NCBI GenBank assembly: GCA_028694405.1
Contig: JAQUTM010000023.1
Location: 1-19,770, forward strand
Direction: 5' to 3'
Source of the DNA: Oscillospiraceae bacterium
Lineage (GTDB): Bacteria > Bacillota > Clostridia > Oscillospirales > Ruminococcaceae
Length of the DNA stretch: 19,770 nt
Below are positions 6,914 to 14,587 of this stretch, piece after piece. Made by a program: the position numbers and the translations under genes. Below the pieces are notes generated by a model. That model had not been told where the DNA came from, did not search any database, and saw nothing but the letters and a program-made list of their open reading frames with translations. How positions within the stretch are numbered: position 1 is the first letter of the stretch; each line of letters starts with the position of its first letter.

Positions 6914-7900
6914 TTACTCATACTGTTTTGCTATACTTTGGCACATTTGCTGCATTTGGCTTGCCACTGTTTCGGGTGCAAGCACCTTTACATCGGTGCC
7001 AAAGCCAAACAGCCATGCCAAAAACTGCGCGCTTACCGCAACCTTTACCGTAATGCTGAACTGCTGTGCATTTAGGCGGGTAATGGGGGTATCTTTTCCA
7101 AAACGGTCAATCACTACGCCAATTAAGCGGTTGGCAAACTGCAGCGTTACCTGCTGCTCATAGCCGCCAAACATACCAAATTTTGTTTTCATGTAAAGGC
7201 CAATGTCAAAATTTTTAAAGTATTGTGCGCCGTCCCTTTTGGTATGGGTTATCTCAATGTTGGTCATTTTATCTACACGATAATGCTTTATCATCTCTGC
7301 GGCTGCATCATAACCTATCATGTAGTAGTTTTCGTCGTCCCATGTAAGTGCCCATGGGCTTATCTCATACGGGCTGCCCTCGCGGCGCAGCTTTTCCTTT
7401 TTTTCTACCGTCCACTCATAATATTGAAACTTTATCTGGCTGCCTTCACTTATGGCTGCATGAATTTTATCAATGTTATAATAACTGTTTTTGTTTTCGG
7501 TTTTTACGCGGTTGGAAACATAAACCTGACGCTGTAAAAGCTGAGATTCATACTTGCTTGCAAAGGTTTCCAGCTTCTTAATCAGTATGCCTGTTTTTTT
7601 ATGGGTAATAAATTTAGAGCACTGTACCGCATCTACCAAAAGCTTTAACTCGGGCATCTCAAATTGGCGGTTAGCAATGTAGTAACCAAAGTTTTTGCCT
7701 TTGCGCGTTTCCACGTCAAGCCCAAAGGTACGCAAAGCTTCTAAATCGGCGTAAATGCTTTTTCGCTCTGCCTTTATACCCAAAATTTCCAGCTCGGCTA
7801 TCATGTCGGCAACCGTTAAAGAATGGTCCTCGTCGGTTTTTTCTAAGAGAATGCGTTGCAGATACAGCAGTTTCAGTTTTTGATTTTCGCTCTTTGCCAT
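6914..7900 (-). CDS. WYL-domain transcriptional regulator (YafY family)
   Basis: A 328-aa regulator. Residues about 1-75 form a winged-helix HTH of the DeoR/HTH_11 kind (LTVADMIAELEI...ERKSIYADLEALRTFG). The central part holds the WYL domain (YEISPWALTWDDENYYMIGYD, then HYRVDKM), where the W-Y-L triplet region reads YYM. The last third is the WCX-type C-terminal extension. The start is taken at ATG 7900, with GAGGAG 5 nt upstream; an in-frame ATG 27 nt further out has no better site. WYL proteins sense ligands, sometimes nucleic acid or nucleotides; the ligand here is unknown. It lies upstream of two metal-handling GTPase genes, but a hairpin and a probable promoter separate them. Confidence 0.9.
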   Translation of the reverse strand: MAKSENQKLKLLYLQRILLEKTDEDHSLTVADMIAELEILGIKAERKSIYADLEALRTFGLDVETRKGKNFGYYIANRQFEMPELKLLVDAVQCSKFITHKKTGILIKKLETFASKYESQLLQRQVYVSNRVKTENKNSYYNIDKIHAAISEGSQIKFQYYEWTVEKKEKLRREGSPYEISPWALTWDDENYYMIGYDAAAEMIKHYRVDKMTNIEITHTKRDGAQYFKNFDIGLYMKTKFGMFGGYEQQVTLQFANRLIGVVIDRFGKDTPITRLNAQQFSITVKVAVSAQFLAWLFGFGTDVKVLAPETVASQMQQMCQSIAKQYE

Positions 7901-7931
7901 AGCTTCTCCTCTCTTTGCTTTATACATGTCC

Positions 7932-7978
7932 TAAATCGTAATTATTTTTAGCATAGCGCACCCGCCGTTTAAATGCAA
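7932..7978 (-). promoter_or_regulatory. Promoter of the WYL gene with a Zur-like half site
   Basis: On the minus strand: TTGCAT (7973-7978), 17 bp, TATGCT (7950-7955). At the predicted transcription start is ATTACGATTTA (7932-7942), identical to one half of the Bacillus Zur box as I recall it. The other half is poorly kept (about 4 of 11), so Zur control is only a suggestion. Confidence 0.4.
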
Positions 7979-8012
7979 GTACCTCTTTGGTTTACATGTG
8001 CCGTGTCTTTTT

Positions 8013-8825
8013 TTATGTGTTTAATATGTAGGTTTCAATCGCTTTTGCCACGCCGTGATTATCACAGTGGTCGGTTATAACGTCGGCTGCCTGCTTTACG
8101 GCCTCTTGCGCATTTTGCATGGCAACGCCAAGACCGGCAAATTGTATCATGGATAAATCGTTGTATCCGTCACCGCACGCCATCATTTCCTCGCGGCGTA
8201 TTAAAAGCTTAGAAAGCAGCTTGTTCAGCGAATATGCCTTATCTATATTTTGCGGCATCACCTCTAAAAAGTAGGGCTCACTGCGAAAAATATTCAGTCC
8301 CTCACCAATTTCTTCCTTTGCCTTGTTTTCCAGCAGCGCCAGCTTTTCGCCGTCGCCAAGCAGCAAAAATTTTACGGGGTTTGACGGAATTTCCTCCAAA
8401 AAGTTTTGCGGCTGATACAGCGGCATTTTCAACAGATGGCTCTCCATATTTACATACTTTTCCTGCGGGTTTGGCGTCATTACTGTCTGCTGGTTATAGG
8501 TGCATATGTTTACTTTGTTTTTTTTGGCAAAGGCATAAATTTTTTGTGCGGCGCCGTCCGGCAGGTTTTTTTCGTAAATAACGGCACCTGTTTTTACGTT
8601 TACAATGCGTGCGCCGTTAAAGCTTAAAATATAGCCGCCGTATTCGTCCAGCTTTAACTTTTTTGCCGTGGGCATTACGCCCGGCGTGGCACGGCCGCTT
8701 GCCACTACCACCTTTACCCCTTTTTTTTGGGCGGCAATTACAGCCTGCACATTTTCCTCGCTTATTTCCTTTTTGGTGTTGGCTACGGTGCCGTCAATAT
8801 CCAGCACCAATAATTTATATTGCAT
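8013..8825 (-). CDS. Cof-type HAD-IIB family phosphatase
   Basis: A 270-aa cytoplasmic haloacid-dehalogenase-superfamily hydrolase of the Cof subfamily, expected to dephosphorylate small sugar phosphates or flavin and vitamin phosphates. Motif I DIDGT is at 9-13 (nucleophile D9, acid D11), motif II is around VASGR (41-45), motif III lysine is K196, and motif IV GDGYND is at 218-223. Length and the internal C2B cap are typical. Its ATG overlaps the stop of the upstream radical SAM gene by one base (TAATG), with AGGAGG 10 nt before it, so the two are translationally coupled. The substrate cannot be deduced. Confidence 0.9.
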   Translation of the reverse strand: MQYKLLVLDIDGTVANTKKEISEENVQAVIAAQKKGVKVVVASGRATPGVMPTAKKLKLDEYGGYILSFNGARIVNVKTGAVIYEKNLPDGAAQKIYAFAKKNKVNICTYNQQTVMTPNPQEKYVNMESHLLKMPLYQPQNFLEEIPSNPVKFLLLGDGEKLALLENKAKEEIGEGLNIFRSEPYFLEVMPQNIDKAYSLNKLLSKLLIRREEMMACGDGYNDLSMIQFAGLGVAMQNAQEAVKQAADVITDHCDNHGVAKAIETYILNT

Positions 8826-10597
8826 TATTTTTCTTCCTCCTGCGCAGATGACAGCAACTGCTCCAGAGGCAGCGTGTGCAGCTTGTACTGCGTTGTCACA
8901 TGATTTTTTTCGGTGTTGTAATCCGCATACACCAGTGCGTTTTGGCCATATAGCAGGGCGGCGCCGCGCTTTGTGCCTTTTTTAAGCCGATGCTGCGGCA
9001 AAAGCCCCAGTGCATGTACCGCCTGCTTTAGCCGAATATCGCTCACCTTTAAGCAATCGGGCAAGCGGCCCGTGTTGATTGTAGACAGCCTGTCGCAAAC
9101 CATAGCGTCACGCAGAGCAGCTTTATCTACCTGTTCCAGAGCAGAAAAATAATCCCACACCAGTGCCGTATAGTCGTCCAGTGCAATTTTTTCCACTGTG
9201 GTTTGTTTGGCTACAAAGCCGCCAATGCCGCTGTACAGCGTAAATGGTGTTACGCCGCACACGCCCAGCACATACGCCACCGTGCGCCGAAACCGTCCCG
9301 CGTTATAAAGCCGCTCCAGTGCGTCCTCGGTTTGGTGCAGGCTTTGCATTTGCGCTTTGGTTATCCACTTGCCGTGGCTCATCTCATAGGGCGGGGTTTG
9401 GCTGTAGACACAGCCGTTTTGCTCTGCGGTTTGGCGTAGCAAAGCGCCGTGCAGCAGCTTTAAAAAGCCCAGCTGTAGCATATGCGGCTGTAAGGCATAC
9501 GCAATATTAAAGCTATTTGCAAAGCTGTCGTAATCCTCATAAGGCAGCCCCGCAATTAAATCGATGTGCACATGGATATTACCCGGCGCAAGCAGGCTGC
9601 GGATATTTTGCTGTAGCCGCAGAATATCTGTTTTGCGGCGGATAGCCTGTAGGGTTACAGGGTTAAAGCTTTGCAGCCCAATTTCCAGCTGAATACTGCC
9701 CACGGGCGCTGTGGCAAGCAGCTGTAAAGTCTCTTCATCACAAATGTCGCCGGCTATTTCAAAGTGAAAACACACGTCACCGGGTATTTTTGTGCCGTAA
9801 TTTTCAATAACAAACCGCCAAAGCTCCTTGGCGCGGGCGCGGTTGCAGTTAAAGGTGCGGTCTACCAGTTTTACCGTTTTGGCGCCGCTGTTTGCAAGCA
9901 GCAAAATTTCTGCTTTGGCACGCTCCATACTGTAAAAACGCACGGTGCCACACCGTCCCGAAAGGCAAAACGCACAGCTATACGGGCAGCCTCGGCTTGT
10001 TTCCAAATAGGCAATGCGGCCTTGCAGAGCAGCAAAATATTCGGGCAGATAAGGAGAGGGCGGCTCGTCCTGCGGGGTGTTGGGGGGTGCAACCAAAATG
10101 CCGTTTTGTGTGCGCAAGCAAAGGCCGTCTATGGCCATCGCCTCTATTTGCTCTGGGCTTTTTTTCTGTGCCAAGGCATCTAAAAGCTGTGCCAATGGGC
10201 GCTCACCCTCACCGCTGATGATATAATCCACGGCCGCATTTTCCGCCAGTACCTGCCGGGCATTGTAGCTTACCTCGGGCCCGCCTAAAATAATGGCGGT
10301 ATGCGGCAAGGTGCTGCGCAGCTGTGCTGCAAGCTGCTGTACCTGTGTAATATTCCAGATATAACAGCTTAACGTTACCGCTTGCGGCTTTAAGGCAAGC
10401 AGCTGGTCCAGCATATGCTGCACAGGGCGGTTGATGGTGCTCTCCACCACATGCGCCTGCACACCTGCTGTGCCATAGGCACGCACACCTGCCAAAAGGC
10501 ACCAAGGCGCCAAACTGGAATGAATATATTTTGAGTTAAACACGCAGATTGCGGCTTGAAAAGCACCTTTTTGCAAAGGGGTAATTTGTTGTTGCAT
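8825..10597 (-). CDS. B12-binding domain radical SAM protein, DUF4080 type
   Basis: A 590-aa protein. The N-terminal ~180 residues form a cobalamin-binding-like Rossmann domain (NSKYIHSSLAPW; AIILGGPEVSYNA; VDYIISGEGE). The radical SAM core follows with CPYSCAFC (C204, C208, C211), the 4Fe-4S cluster ligands. The C-terminal region resembles DUF4080. Such COG1032 proteins often methylate unactivated carbon or modify RNA, but this subgroup has no proven reaction. The start is placed at ATG 10597 (TTGGAG about 11 nt upstream). The frame runs 16 codons further up, into the hairpin behind the ABC-F gene, and that longer start is less likely. The gene is coupled to the downstream HAD phosphatase by a TAATG overlap. 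Confidence 0.88.
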   Translation of the reverse strand: MQQQITPLQKGAFQAAICVFNSKYIHSSLAPWCLLAGVRAYGTAGVQAHVVESTINRPVQHMLDQLLALKPQAVTLSCYIWNITQVQQLAAQLRSTLPHTAIILGGPEVSYNARQVLAENAAVDYIISGEGERPLAQLLDALAQKKSPEQIEAMAIDGLCLRTQNGILVAPPNTPQDEPPSPYLPEYFAALQGRIAYLETSRGCPYSCAFCLSGRCGTVRFYSMERAKAEILLLANSGAKTVKLVDRTFNCNRARAKELWRFVIENYGTKIPGDVCFHFEIAGDICDEETLQLLATAPVGSIQLEIGLQSFNPVTLQAIRRKTDILRLQQNIRSLLAPGNIHVHIDLIAGLPYEDYDSFANSFNIAYALQPHMLQLGFLKLLHGALLRQTAEQNGCVYSQTPPYEMSHGKWITKAQMQSLHQTEDALERLYNAGRFRRTVAYVLGVCGVTPFTLYSGIGGFVAKQTTVEKIALDDYTALVWDYFSALEQVDKAALRDAMVCDRLSTINTGRLPDCLKVSDIRLKQAVHALGLLPQHRLKKGTKRGAALLYGQNALVYADYNTEKNHVTTQYKLHTLPLEQLLSSAQEEEK

Positions 10598-10623
10598 GGC
10601 AGTAAATTCTCCAATAGTAGGGC

Positions 10624-10664
10624 AAAAGACCGCCCAAATACGCAAAATGCGTTTTTAGGCAGTC
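10624..10664 (-). terminator. Hairpin after the ABC-F gene
   Basis: On the minus strand two 17-nt arms (10648-10664 and 10628-10644) pair with one mismatch and two G-U around a 3-nt loop, followed by only four T. It lies 14 nt past the ABC-F stop and inside the leader of the radical SAM gene. Termination may be partial, since no clear promoter was found for the downstream gene. Confidence 0.6.
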
Positions 10665-10678
10665 TCTGTTGTGTGTAA

Positions 10679-12277
10679 TTAGCGTGTTTTGCGCCACTCT
10701 AAGTAGTCGTCAAAATCGCCTGTATAATCGTAGCAGCCGTTGGCGGTATCCGCCAATTCTATTACGCGGTTGGCAATGGTTTGCACAAATTGATGGTCAT
10801 GACTGGCAAAAATTACATTGCCTTTAAAGGCGGTCAAGCCCTCATTCACAGCGGTAATGCTCTCCAAATCCAAGTGGTTGGTAGGCTGGTCCAGCATCAA
10901 CACGTTGGAGGTACCCATCATCATGCGGCTTAGCATGCAGCGAACCTTTTCACCGCCGCTTAGCACCTTGGCGGGCTTGTAAACGTCGTCGCCGCTAAAC
11001 AGCATACGGCCCAAAAATCCGCGCAGGTAGGTTTCGGTGGTGTCCTTGGAGTACTGGCGCAGCCACTCCACCAAATTTAAGTCAATATCATTAAAAAAGG
11101 CGCTGTTGTCTTTTGGAAAATACTCCTGTGTGGTGGAAACGCCCCATTTAAACTCGCCCTCGTCAGGCTCCATCTCGCCTGCCAAAATTTTAAACAAAGC
11201 CGTTTGACCTGCCTCGTTGTCGCCAATCAGAGCAACCTTATCCCCTTTGTTTAAAATAAAGGTAACGCCGTTTAGCACTTTTACGCCGTCAATGGTTTTG
11301 GATAGGTTTTCCACGCGCAAAATGTCCTTGCCTGCCTCGCGCTCCATCTCAAAGCCCACATAGGGGTATTTGCGGCTGCTGGCGGGCATTTCCTCCACCT
11401 GAATGTTATCCAAAATCTTTTTGCGGCTTGTGGCCTGTTTACTTTTGGATTTATTTGCGGAGAAGCGCTGAATAAAGCTTTGCAGCTCTTTAATTTTTTC
11501 CTCTTTTTTCTTGTTTTGGTTTTTAATCAGCTGCTGCATTAGGCGGCTGCTCTCGTACCAAAAGTCGTAGTTGCCAACATACATTTGTACTTTGTTGTAG
11601 TCAATATCTACGGTATGGGTACATACGGCATTTAAAAAGTGACGGTCATGGCTAACGGCAATAACGGTGCCGGTAAAGTCGATTAAAAATTCCTCTAACC
11701 ACTCAATGCTGTTGATGTCCAAATGGTTGGTGGGCTCGTCCAGCAGTACAATGTCGGGCTTGCCAAACAGCGCCTGTGCAAGCAAAACCTTAACCTTGTC
11801 GCGGCCGTCAAGGCTGCTCATTTCGGCGTAGTGCTGGGGTGTGGTAATGCCAAGACCGTTTAACAGCATGGCGGCGTCGCTCTCCGCCTCCCAGCCGCCA
11901 AGCTCTGCAAATTCTGCCTCTAATTCGCCTGCGCGCTCGCCGTCTTCCTCGGTAAAGGGGTCTTTTGCGTACAGCTCGTCCTTTTCCACCATAATGTCAT
12001 ACAGGCGGCGGTTGCCCATAATTACAGTGGTAATTACGTTGTATTCGTCATATTTAAAGTGGTCCTGCTCCAAAACACTCATACGGCAGTTTTTGTCTAA
12101 ATGCACATCGCCTGTAGTTGGCTCTAACTTGCCGGACAAAATTTTAAGCAGGGTACTTTTACCTGCACCGTTGGCACCAATAATGCCATAGCAGTTGCCG
12201 GGTATAAATTTTAAATTTACATTTTTAAATAGGGTACTGCCTGCAAATTGCAGGCTTACGTCTGTTACCGTTAACAT
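10679..12277 (-). CDS. ABC-F family ATPase, YkpA/YbiT-like
   Basis: A 532-aa soluble protein with two ATP-binding cassettes and no membrane segment, as expected of ribosome-associated ABC-F factors. Cassette 1: Walker A GANGAGKS (34-41), signature SSLDG (154-158), LLDEPTNHLD (178-187), H210. A charged, lysine-rich linker (about 240-310) stands for the P-site tRNA-interaction motif. Cassette 2: Walker A reads GDNEAGQT (352-359), so the lysine is Gln; signature LSGGE (439-443); Walker B is MLDQPTNHLD (461-470), so the catalytic Glu is Gln. The second site is probably unable to hydrolyse ATP. Overall layout suggests a housekeeping translation factor of the YkpA/YbiT group rather than a drug-resistance ABC-F, but this is inferred. 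AAAGGAA lies before the ATG. Confidence 0.92.
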   Translation of the reverse strand: MLTVTDVSLQFAGSTLFKNVNLKFIPGNCYGIIGANGAGKSTLLKILSGKLEPTTGDVHLDKNCRMSVLEQDHFKYDEYNVITTVIMGNRRLYDIMVEKDELYAKDPFTEEDGERAGELEAEFAELGGWEAESDAAMLLNGLGITTPQHYAEMSSLDGRDKVKVLLAQALFGKPDIVLLDEPTNHLDINSIEWLEEFLIDFTGTVIAVSHDRHFLNAVCTHTVDIDYNKVQMYVGNYDFWYESSRLMQQLIKNQNKKKEEKIKELQSFIQRFSANKSKSKQATSRKKILDNIQVEEMPASSRKYPYVGFEMEREAGKDILRVENLSKTIDGVKVLNGVTFILNKGDKVALIGDNEAGQTALFKILAGEMEPDEGEFKWGVSTTQEYFPKDNSAFFNDIDLNLVEWLRQYSKDTTETYLRGFLGRMLFSGDDVYKPAKVLSGGEKVRCMLSRMMMGTSNVLMLDQPTNHLDLESITAVNEGLTAFKGNVIFASHDHQFVQTIANRVIELADTANGCYDYTGDFDDYLEWRKTR

Positions 12278-12387
12278 AGCAGTTTCCTTTCTCAGTTACA
12301 GTGCTTTGCGTTTGGGCAAAACAGGGTATGTAAAGCGGTTTTTCAAAACCCGCAAAATTGGCTTTATAGCCGCCATGCACCCTTTGC

Positions 12388-12427
12388 ACAGCCTTTTTAT
12401 TATACCACGGCAAAGGCTGTTTCGTAA
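12388..12427 (-). promoter_or_regulatory. Promoter of the ABC-F gene with inverted repeat around the -10
   Basis: On the minus strand: TTACGA (12422-12427), 17 bp, TATAAT (12399-12404), a consensus -10. Perfect 9-bp inverted arms, ACAGCCTTT (12388-12396) and AAAGGCTGT (12412-12420), bracket the -10 and could be an operator. Otherwise the 12278-12461 gap shows no gene. Confidence 0.55.
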
Positions 12428-12461
12428 AGCGAAAAACCCAAGGTTTGGCGGTTTGTGTACA

Positions 12462-13142
12462 TTACAAGCGAATAGGCACAGCTTTTTTTAGCACCATGCT
12501 GTTATTTGTAACGGTGCAATCGTAACAAAGCAAGGTTACGCCTGCATTTTTTGCCTGTTTAAGCGCGTTGGCAAACGCGGGGTCTGTTATATGGTTTGGC
12601 GTAAAGCAGGTTACGTTTTCCATTTGCACCACAAATAAAATATAGGCATTAAAGCCCTGCTTTACACACTGGATTAAACCATTTATATGCTTTGTGCCGC
12701 GCTGAGTAGGCGCATCGGGAAACCGTACCACGCCGTTTTCCTCCAGGGTTACACCCTTTACCTCCATAAACGCCCTCTGGGCAGACGTTTCTATGTAAAA
12801 ATCAAAACGGCTGTCACCGTGGGTACACTCCGGCTTTAACAGCGTGGGCATTTGGCCAAGACCGCCCGCCAGCAGCCACTCCCCCACCGCTTTATTGGGG
12901 GCTTGACTGTCCATGTTAATCAATCTTTCGCCCTTTTGCACGGCAATTAAATCCCAGTTTGTTTTGCGGGCTTTGGTATCAAAGTGCTGCACATACACAG
13001 TGGCGTTTGGCGTAAGTAACTCTTTGCAGCGGCCTGTATTTTTTACATGACAAATTTCTGTTTTGCCGTCTACCTCTATATGGGCAATAAAACGGTTTGG
13101 ACGCGCCAAAAATTTGCCCGTATAAACATTGTCGTAAATCAT
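12462..13142 (-). CDS. sfsA: DNA/RNA nuclease SfsA family protein
   Basis: A 226-aa protein close to the usual family length of about 230. It starts with the typical SfsA N-terminus (GKFLARPNRFIAHIEVDG) and shows the conserved CHVKNTGRCKELL, the catalytic-type SRFDFYIE and MEVKGVTL segments of a PD-(D/E)XK-like fold, FPDAPTQRGTKH, and the C-terminal VQMENVTCFTPN. SfsA was first described as a sugar-fermentation stimulation protein, and the family binds or cleaves nucleic acid; its physiological role is unsettled. It is divergent from the NA37 nucleoid-associated gene. AAGGAG lies 11 nt before the ATG. Confidence 0.93.
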   Translation of the reverse strand: MIYDNVYTGKFLARPNRFIAHIEVDGKTEICHVKNTGRCKELLTPNATVYVQHFDTKARKTNWDLIAVQKGERLINMDSQAPNKAVGEWLLAGGLGQMPTLLKPECTHGDSRFDFYIETSAQRAFMEVKGVTLEENGVVRFPDAPTQRGTKHINGLIQCVKQGFNAYILFVVQMENVTCFTPNHITDPAFANALKQAKNAGVTLLCYDCTVTNNSMVLKKAVPIRL

Positions 13143-13177
13143 AAAATAAATTTCTCCTTAAAAAGTGCGCTAGCGGT

Positions 13178-13186
13178 ATTGTAGCA
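13178..13186 (-). promoter_or_regulatory. Extended -10 promoter of sfsA
   Basis: The minus strand reads TGCTACAAT (13186 down to 13178), an extended -10 with no good -35, 36 nt before the sfsA ATG. The same 9-mer occurs upstream of the phosphatase-fold gene at 16832-16840. Confidence 0.45.
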
Positions 13187-13219
13187 TAAAAAAAGCATAG
13201 GTGCCCGCCGGGTTTTTAC

Positions 13220-13248
13220 TTGCCCCTTTTTGTTTGGACGGTTATAAT
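13220..13248 (+). promoter_or_regulatory. Promoter of the nucleoid-associated protein gene
   Basis: TTGCCC (13220-13225), a 17-bp spacer and TATAAT (13243-13248) predict a transcription start near 13255. This places the promoter inside a longer possible reading frame from 13201 and supports the ATG at 13291. It is divergent from the sfsA promoter, with only about 35 bp between them. Confidence 0.65.
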
Positions 13249-13290
13249 AGTACCGTTACCCATTTTAACACGAAAGGCAGATTTTATTTT

Positions 13291-14295
13291 ATGATTACCA
13301 TATATAAAGCCATTTTGCACATTTTGGACGGCAACAGCGGCATGACGGTTTTTAGCGATAATGAGCTGAATTTTGAGGACACAAACACCACCACCTATGT
13401 AACAAAGCTAATTGAAAAAGCCTACAAAGACGCCAACATGAAAAAAGGCACCTTTTTAGATAACAGCGCCCTTGCCCGTAAAATTGAGGAATACCGCACA
13501 GAGCGTTTTTCTTTTAGAGAGCTGAGCGTTTTTGCCGCCAACCGTTTGTACGAGGCCATTAGCCAAAGCGAAAACATTGACGCCAGCGATTTAATTGTGT
13601 GCGATTTTGCCACCGAGGAGCACCGCATGTTAGCGCTGATTAAATGCAACAACAAAATGGCGTACACCCACGAGGTGCGCAGCGGCGAGGACAGCAGCAT
13701 TAACACGCACATTGTAAATGCCTACAGCATTTTACCTGCCGCAAACCAAAAAATAGACGAGCTTGCGCTAATCGACTTAGAAACCATGAGCATACGCCTG
13801 CAAGACAAAAAGCGCAGTGTAAACGGCAAAGAAGTTTTTTTAATGACCGACCTGATTTTAGAATGTACCACCCAAATGAGCAGCAAGGAAGCCATGAAAA
13901 CCGTAAATACCATTGCACAAAACATAGCCGAAAGCCACGGCGAGCCGGCGGTTGCCGCCGTAAGCAAGGCAAAAAGCTACATGGTAGAAGCTTTGGACGA
14001 CAGCCCCTTTTTTGACGCCGAAGAACTGGGCAAGGAGGTTTTTGGCACCAACAGCGTAATGCAGGCCGAGTACATGGAGCAGATTAAAGAGGCGGGCATA
14101 CCCCAACGTGTAAACGTGCCCAAAACCGTTGTAACCAAAGCCGAGCGTAGCCACCGCATCAAAACCGACACAGGCATTGAAATTACTTTTCCCGTTGAAT
14201 TTTTTGACAACAGTGAGTACATTGAGTTTATTTCCTCTCCCGACGGGAAAATACGCATTGAGCTGAAAAACATCAATAATATTGAAAATAAGTAA
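13291..14295 (+). CDS. Nucleoid-associated protein, NA37/YejK (NdpA) family
   Basis: A 334-aa cytoplasmic protein resembling the NA37 (YejK/NdpA) family: an N-terminal ILDGNSGMTVFSDNEL region, the central DLIVCDFATEEHRMLALIKCNNKMAYTHE strand region, a conserved DLETMSIRLQ-like segment, and a C-terminal GIEITFPVEFFDNSEYIEF...GKIRIELKNI motif. E. coli YejK associates with the nucleoid; the Firmicute members have no firm role. ATG 13291 is chosen because a good promoter lies just upstream at 13220-13248. The ribosome site is weak (GAAAGG, 13 nt away). The gene stands alone, divergent from sfsA. Confidence 0.85.
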   Translation: MITIYKAILHILDGNSGMTVFSDNELNFEDTNTTTYVTKLIEKAYKDANMKKGTFLDNSALARKIEEYRTERFSFRELSVFAANRLYEAISQSENIDASDLIVCDFATEEHRMLALIKCNNKMAYTHEVRSGEDSSINTHIVNAYSILPAANQKIDELALIDLETMSIRLQDKKRSVNGKEVFLMTDLILECTTQMSSKEAMKTVNTIAQNIAESHGEPAVAAVSKAKSYMVEALDDSPFFDAEELGKEVFGTNSVMQAEYMEQIKEAGIPQRVNVPKTVVTKAERSHRIKTDTGIEITFPVEFFDNSEYIEFISSPDGKIRIELKNINNIENK

Positions 14296-14543
14296 GCAGG
14301 CAAGCAGCTGTTGGGTTACGCCCTTTACTTGCAAAGCCCATCTGTTTTTGCCGCTAAATAAAAAAAGCTAAAATACAGCGGCTAAACGCTTTTGCGGGCA
14401 GTGGCGTACCGCTTTGTTGTGCTTAGCGCGGTTAAGGTTATTTATATTTGGCTAACAGAACGATACGTTAGGGTTTACCAAATTATCAATTTGTTTTTTT
14501 ATTTGATTATACAAGCAACATAGCAAAAATGGTCGAGATAATA
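14296..14543. other. Intergenic stretch without a clear gene
   Basis: Holds a weak terminator candidate for the upstream gene (CAG/TGGG at 14305-14315 pairing with CCCA/CTG at 14337-14344, then five T). It also has an inverted GCCGCT...AGCGGC pair around an A-rich loop near 14352-14385. The last part is A/T-rich and probably contains the promoter of the AraC-type gene, but no convincing -35/-10 pair was found. Confidence 0.4.
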
Positions 14544-14575
14544 TCCACAACAATATTGTAAGATAGCGTTGTGGA
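14544..14575 (+). promoter_or_regulatory. Inverted repeat overlapping the ribosome site of the AraC-type gene
   Basis: TCCACAAC (14544-14551) and GTTGTGGA (14568-14575) are perfect 8-bp arms with a 16-nt loop that contains ACAATATTGT-like symmetry (14550-14559). The right arm runs into the Shine-Dalgarno GGAGGGG (14573-14579). It may be an RNA hairpin that hides the ribosome site, or a DNA operator. Confidence 0.45.
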
Positions 14576-14587
14576 GGGGTGAGAAAA

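Noticed and set aside
13201..13290. N-terminal extension of the NA37 protein by 30 residues
   Set aside because: The region contains a TTGCCC-17-TATAAT promoter, and the protein family match begins at MITIYKAILHILDG.
13858..14334. Minus-strand frame of 158 codons opposite the NA37 gene
   Set aside because: Antisense shadow of a well-supported gene, with no ribosome site or family pattern.
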